Shown: in pieces, positions 59,346 through 64,000 of the stretch
Layout of the letters: every line of letters begins with the position of its first letter
Numbering within the stretch: position 1 is the first letter of the stretch
Assembly (NCBI GenBank): GCA_026874595.1
Contig: CM049315.1
Coordinates: forward strand, 10,248,664-10,312,663
Direction: 5' to 3'
Length of the DNA: 64,000 bases
From: Sipunculus nudus
Taxonomy: Eukaryota > Annelida > Sipuncula > Golfingiida > Sipunculidae
Made by a program: the position numbers and the translations under genes
Notes under the pieces: generated by a model
What the model was told of the DNA's origin: nothing
Databases searched by the model: none
Seen by the model: only the letters and a program-made list of their open reading frames with translations

Positions 59346-61439
59346 CCAAGGTCCATGTCCCCTCTCCTCCCCCCCTCCCCCCCCCCCCAGAGATTAATGG
59401 AAACTGATCATAAAATTTTGCATAATCTAACAAAAAACAAACATGCAGGAGGTGAAAATATAGTCTCCCCTCAACGGTGATAACCATGTAGCCTTCTGAA
59501 ATAACCAACCATCAAAATACAAGACCGTTCTAGTTATAAACATTTTTATAATATTTACCATGCATCATTTTGACTGACATACGTATCCAACATAAACATA
59601 AACAAACTACGACAGAGTCAAGAGATTATATGAAAGATACGTACATCAGGAGGGCGGGGATGTGGTTTTCCAAGTGTCTGGTTTCAGCAGCCAGCATCAG
59701 ATAATTTAACCAATTAGTCAACTGGTTATTTATAACCATAACTTAACAATCCAATGCATCGCATGCACCACATATACCAGATAGAGGGGAATATAAACCA
59801 GGACACGTGTGGTGTGTTTAAGCCTAGCATAATACTGACTCTCCTAACATACAAATGGCCACTGTTTACAAGGAAGTGAATATATGTAAATTTGGACCTG
59901 GAATATATCTGGATATTTAAACATATGTAAGGCTGACATATACTAAGGACTTGTATGCATTATTCAGAGACTTTGTTCCTGTATTCCTGTTCAATATTAT
60001 TACCTGAATATAGAATATCATAAGTAAACAATCAAAATGATTGGCAGTACTAGTTTAGGGAAAGGTTACATGCAGACAAACAATGCTGGTATCATCTAAT
60101 AAATGCATGGAACATTATGTTAATTAATTTCTGTTCATTATTTTCATGATAATGAATTCTTGATTGCAAGAACTGCATACAAATAGAAAATGAAACATTA
60201 TTCAGTAAAGATGAAGGGACCACCATAAAATCTGGCACATTACAGGTATGTAATATGAATGTGTAAATTGAACTTCATTATAACTATGATTTATTCAACT
60301 CAGCATAATTAATTGAAAATATTTCCCTGTAAATATACATATAAATATATGTAAATATATATATATATATATTCCCACACTCTATTAGTGAGTTTATACT
60401 GAAAGATGAAGAGGGCTTTATGACATGTATGAGGTCTGTCACTTTGACAAATCAGTTCCCATGTATAATCACTTACAGGAGGAGCCTGCATGGTTTCATT
60501 TTTCACCCATGATTTGATTTATTAGGATTATTTAACTGATATGTTATCAGATACCCAGGCATTTAATAAGACCAGTGTAAAGTGTCTTGCTTATTACTCA
60601 AATAATAATATATGTGGACATAGGCTGCTATGACTTATGGGACAGAGGTATCTTACAAATTCATATCCAGAAATACTCTTAATAACTATTTCTTCAGCAT
60701 GAATGATCATGAATAATTTACCAGGATATAATTCGATAAATATTGAACCAAATTAACAAATGTGTGATTAGTGTCCTCAAAAAGACTGGTTAAATTTATA
60801 TATAAGACATTCATCAACAGTATTTTGACAAGGTAATACACATTATTTTTTGTAGGTCAATATTCTTATTATTCAGCATGATGCCACAGAGATAAACAGC
60901 ATGGTATGGAGTCTTCAGTAGAGAGAGATAGAGTGTGTTCTTTTTGTGTCTATGGAGTTTTTATGGTAGCTGTCACATGTTATGTCATGCTAATGATTAT
61001 TTATGGTAACTATGTAAATACAGATGACACTACAGGTCATGTGACCCTGTGAGAGTCGTATGTGTGTTTGAACACTGATATGTGTGCCCTGAAAGGCTTT
61101 CCAAGAAACATGCTCGATCAATTTCTCACTTGAAATCACTTGACACAAGCTGCAAACCAGGTGCCATAAAAACTACTTCATATCAACTGGAAGGAACTGC
61201 TAAAAACCATAAATAAACAAATTAATAACATATTATACTTTATTCATGAAGCTCATATTATATGCTCTATATAATGCATGACTGATCAGCGACATATATA
61301 ACTGGGCTTATTACTAGATTTTAACATGAATTAAACACTTTTGTTAAACATTTACATAAATAATATCTCAAAATGCAAATGAATCCCTGATTAGAACCTA
61401 CAAATCGCAGACACTGCTGGGACCAGCCAGTTTTGCCTA
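59346..61439. other. Upstream region, no firm feature
   Basis: Contains a C/G-rich run (59365-59390), a small (TA)n at 60353-60370 and short frames only. Confidence 0.4.
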
Positions 61440-62272
61440 TAATAGAGATGTGTCCAGATTAAAGGGGTTAAGCACATCAAACCCACTTGTCATGGGACCT
61501 GCACGGAGTGTCCATAATAGACAGGTGTCCAGATTACAGGGGTTAAAGACATCAAATGCACCTTCATGGGACCTGCCTTGAGTGTCTATAATAGACAGGT
61601 GTCCAGATTACAGGGGTTACATACATCAAATACACTTTCATGGGACCTGCCTTAAGTGTCCATAATAGAGAGGTGTCCAGATTACAGGGGTTAAGGACAT
61701 CAAATCCACTTGTCATGGGACCGGCATTGAGTGTCCATAACAGACAGGTGTCCAGATTACAGGGGTTACATACATCAAATCCACTTTCATTGGACCTGCC
61801 TTGAGTGTCCATAATAGAGAGGTGTCCAGATTACAGGGGTTAAGGACATCAAATCCACTTGTCATGGGACCTGCATTGAGTGTCCATAATAGACAGGTGT
61901 CCAGATTACAGGGGTTAAAGACATTAAATCCACCTTCATGGGGCCTGCATTGAGTGTCCATAATAGAGAGGTGTCCAGATTACAGGGGTTAAGGACATCA
62001 AATCCACTTGTCATGGGACCTGCATTTAGTGTCAATAATAGAGAGGTGTCCAGATTACAGGGGTTAAAGACATTAAATCCACCTTCATGGGACCTGCATT
62101 GAGGGTCCATAATAGAGAGGTGTCCAGATTACAGGGGTTAAGGACATCAAATCCACCTTCATGGGACCTGCATTGAGGGTCCATAATAGAGAGGTGTCCA
62201 GATTACAGGGGTTAAGGACATCAAATCCACCTGCCATGGGACCTGCATTGAGTGTCCATAATAGAGAGGTGT
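61440..62272 (+). repeat. 74/75-bp minisatellite array, ~11 units
   Basis: The unit contains GTGTCCAGATTACAGGGGTT, AAGGACATCAAATCCACTTG, TCATGGGACCTGCATTGAG and TGTCCATAATAGAGAG. Marker GTGTCCAGATTA recurs about every 74-75 bp from 61450 to ~62197. Alternating subtypes (GACATCAAATCCACTTGTC versus CATACATCAAATCCACTTTC) give a ~149-bp dimer period in part of the array. Minus-strand frames of 82 codons are repeat artefacts. Confidence 0.9.
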
Positions 62273-62380
62273 ATGTTATAAAAAGTGTCTGTAAGGAGAA
62301 TATTTACTACAACACAGAAAGGGGGGGGGGAGTAGTTAATGAAATGAAAACCATAAGGGAATAGGCATGTGTTCTAAAAT

Positions 62381-62494
62381 GTACTCAAGTGCTTTAAATT
62401 TACCATAAGGGACAAATACACTTTAATAATACAATTTGTACTCAAGTGCTTTAAATTTACCATAAGGGACAAATACACTTTAATAATACAATTT
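62381..62494 (+). repeat. Perfect 57-bp tandem duplication
   Basis: GTACTCAAGTGCTTTAAATT and the following 37 bp (to AATACAATTT) are repeated without a visible difference at 62438. This indicates a very recent duplication. Confidence 0.93.
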
Positions 62495-64000
62495 GTATAA
62501 TTCTGTAGCAGTAGAAAAACATGTACTTGCCTATATCACAAGTGGTTATGTGGGTATGTAATACAGAACATTATTGGCACAAGTCTTTATCAGTATGTGT
62601 CGTTATCACGCGAGTGCCATATTCATCTTTTAACAAAATGAAACATCTGGGTTCAAGCAATAGAAAACATCAAAATTGAAGAATTAGAGATAATTTTGGT
62701 CATTGTATAATATAATGAACACATTGTAAACAACTGTAAACAGATGATGCTTGTTCTTTCATCTGAAGTAGCATTCAAATTTTTTTTTTTTTTTAAATAA
62801 TGTGATTATGTCTTTCATGCATAATAATGCATGTACATCCATTGCAACTGACAGATAATGATTTTCAGACATTCATCAAAGACAAACTTATGTTCTCAGA
62901 GAAAGGGTGAATCATATATTATAAAAGTTATTTTATGAATATTCATTAATGTGTGAATTTTCTGTTTTTATGCCATCTGATGGGGCAAAAAGTCCAAAAA
63001 ATTCCTATATCCTGTTCATGATCCCTAATCCCATTTACATTTTAAGAATAGTAACGGGAAAGCTGTAGAATCATTATAAATGTTACAAAGTACTTTCTAT
63101 CAGTATATAAGTATATCTAGCTGAGTTTGAATACACATTTTGAAACAGAACTAAACTAATCAAATTGAGTGACCTTCAATGTTAAAAAAAATTTGACCTG
63201 TAATATCTACTTGTGAAGCTTTGATATGTTACAACCTGCTGGTCATGTTGTTGTGGTATAAATAAATTAATATCAGGTTTCATTGGCTGTAAAGAAACTG
63301 TGCAGACTAAATTATTATGATTGGTTTACATCCAAAATGGTCTCTTTATACAGGTACATTCAAACTAAATATGGTCTACAATGACATCTAATTATCATTT
63401 TAGGTTCCATGATGAGTATGGGGTGGAAAACCTCCACAAAATAAATGAAACTTCCTTACCTCATTAACTAGTGATTTAACTCCTTTTTCAATCAACAGCA
63501 CAGTAAAATCATTGAGTATCCAGTAGAAAAAAAAACAGTGTATATATGTATTAATCTTATGTATCCAGTATGTATATACTATGCCATTGTGCTGTACACC
63601 ACCAGGCTAGTATATAATACGCAGAAATGTAGGCTTGATAATGAAAGTCAGTGATGTAGAACTCCATATAAGGAACGGTCCCCTGTGAATCACACAGTGT
63701 TAAGCAGTCAGGGCACATGATTCTGCTTTCACTTCTATATAGCGGAGCACGACACACAAACAATAGCTCTTACTCATATAAAAGTCCCCATCCTGGCACT
63801 GGCTAACATCTCAATGTGACTAAGCTTTATTGTGTGTTGAATTGTTTCAGCACAAGGGAAGAGTTATTTTTGTATCCAAAATCCCTTCATAGTGATGCAT
63901 CAAAAGGAAAACTAGAATTTCTCCAAACAGAACTTACATTTTCAAAATTATAACTGACTTATTTGGTTATTATTATTGTGGCTGATGCAGGGATGAGGTT
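62495..64000. other. No firm feature apart from the possible exon at 63460-63528
   Basis: AT-rich with a poly-T run near 62781-62795. A slightly GC-richer stretch at 63560-63760 shows an open minus frame without splice support. Confidence 0.4.
63460..63528 (-). CDS. Possible small upstream exon, unidentified
   Basis: Minus strand. 23 codons (begins FYWILNDFTVLLIEKG, ends SLVNE) run into a good donor, GAG|GTAAGG, at 63460/63459 in phase 0. A T-rich tract precedes it, but I see no AG acceptor directly upstream, so the 5' boundary is unknown. It lies upstream of exons A-C on the same strand and in a compatible phase. It could be an earlier exon of that gene or a chance frame beside a chance donor. 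Confidence 0.25.

Noticed and set aside
60477-60491. Mini first exon MQAPP before a GTAAGT donor
   Set aside because: A good Kozak context and donor, but only five codons and no acceptor downstream that fits uniquely.
61564-62110. Three 82-codon minus frames with shared sequence
   Set aside because: Repeat translations of the 74/75-bp array, spaced by its dimer period.
1-64000. CRISPR array, bacterial operon, phage or plasmid genes
   Set aside because: The tandem arrays have no unique spacers between short repeats. There are no prokaryotic gene features, and the coding density is eukaryotic.

Overview
This 64-kb window is AT-rich eukaryotic nuclear DNA. It is dominated by introns and intergenic repeats, with very little protein-coding sequence. 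I see no operons, Shine-Dalgarno sites, rRNA or stand-alone tRNA genes, or CRISPR arrays. The best guess for the organism is a bivalve or other mollusc. That rests on three repeat signatures known from mollusc genomes: families carrying TGACCTTGACC cores, families with (GACA)n/(GACGG)n tracts just before a terminal palindrome (as in the 'pearl'-type elements of bivalves), and a tRNA-derived SINE. This is inference, because no conserved gene fixes the taxon.

Host coding sequence: the clearest gene is an unidentified minus-strand gene. Three exons keep phase across consensus splice sites: 59345-59274, 56340-56254 and 47684-47429 (138 codons visible). They encode a Ser/Asp/Glu-rich, probably disordered segment ending in a strongly basic cluster. 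More doubtful minus-strand exons lie at 63528-63460, 45174-44722 (frames broken) and 13051-12923. Two plus-strand ATG-started frames in CpG-richer DNA (15381-15533, 35205-35369) could be first exons. None matches a family I can name.

Mobile elements: (i) a 1.9-kb non-autonomous hAT element (41479-43385) with an exact 8-bp target duplication; (ii) a 579-bp hAT-type element (18256-18834) nested in another repeat; (iii) a foldback element with arms of about 43 bp (40471-41186); (iv) a 5'-truncated, frame-broken LINE with a reverse-transcriptase domain (51479-53050, minus); (v) a tRNA-derived SINE (55649-55985); (vi) four families of short elements built as [5' palindrome]-[tandem core]-[(GACA)n-like tract]-[3' palindrome], most visible at 4016-7905, 11320-12690, 23580-24306, 49095-51360 and 57540-57968.

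Satellite-like arrays: 79 bp x4 (16925-17240), 65 bp x ~37 (24452-26874), 48 bp x ~33 (28808-30390), 74/75 bp x ~11 (61440-62272), a 323/334-bp alternating array inside the 49-51 kb element, a 650-bp (GAAA)n tract (16140-16795) and a 73-bp (TA)n tract (54586-54658).

The most interesting signals are these. Two repeat families seed many nuclear-receptor-type half-sites, including perfect DR1, DR0 and palindromic AGGTCA arrangements. Several short-element families share one terminal architecture. An uncharacterised minus-strand gene can be partly assembled by splice phase. A CpG-rich pair of inverted ends lies 2.6 kb apart. I did not find a convincing new multi-gene system. All repeat periods and boundaries were read by eye and may be off by a few bases.
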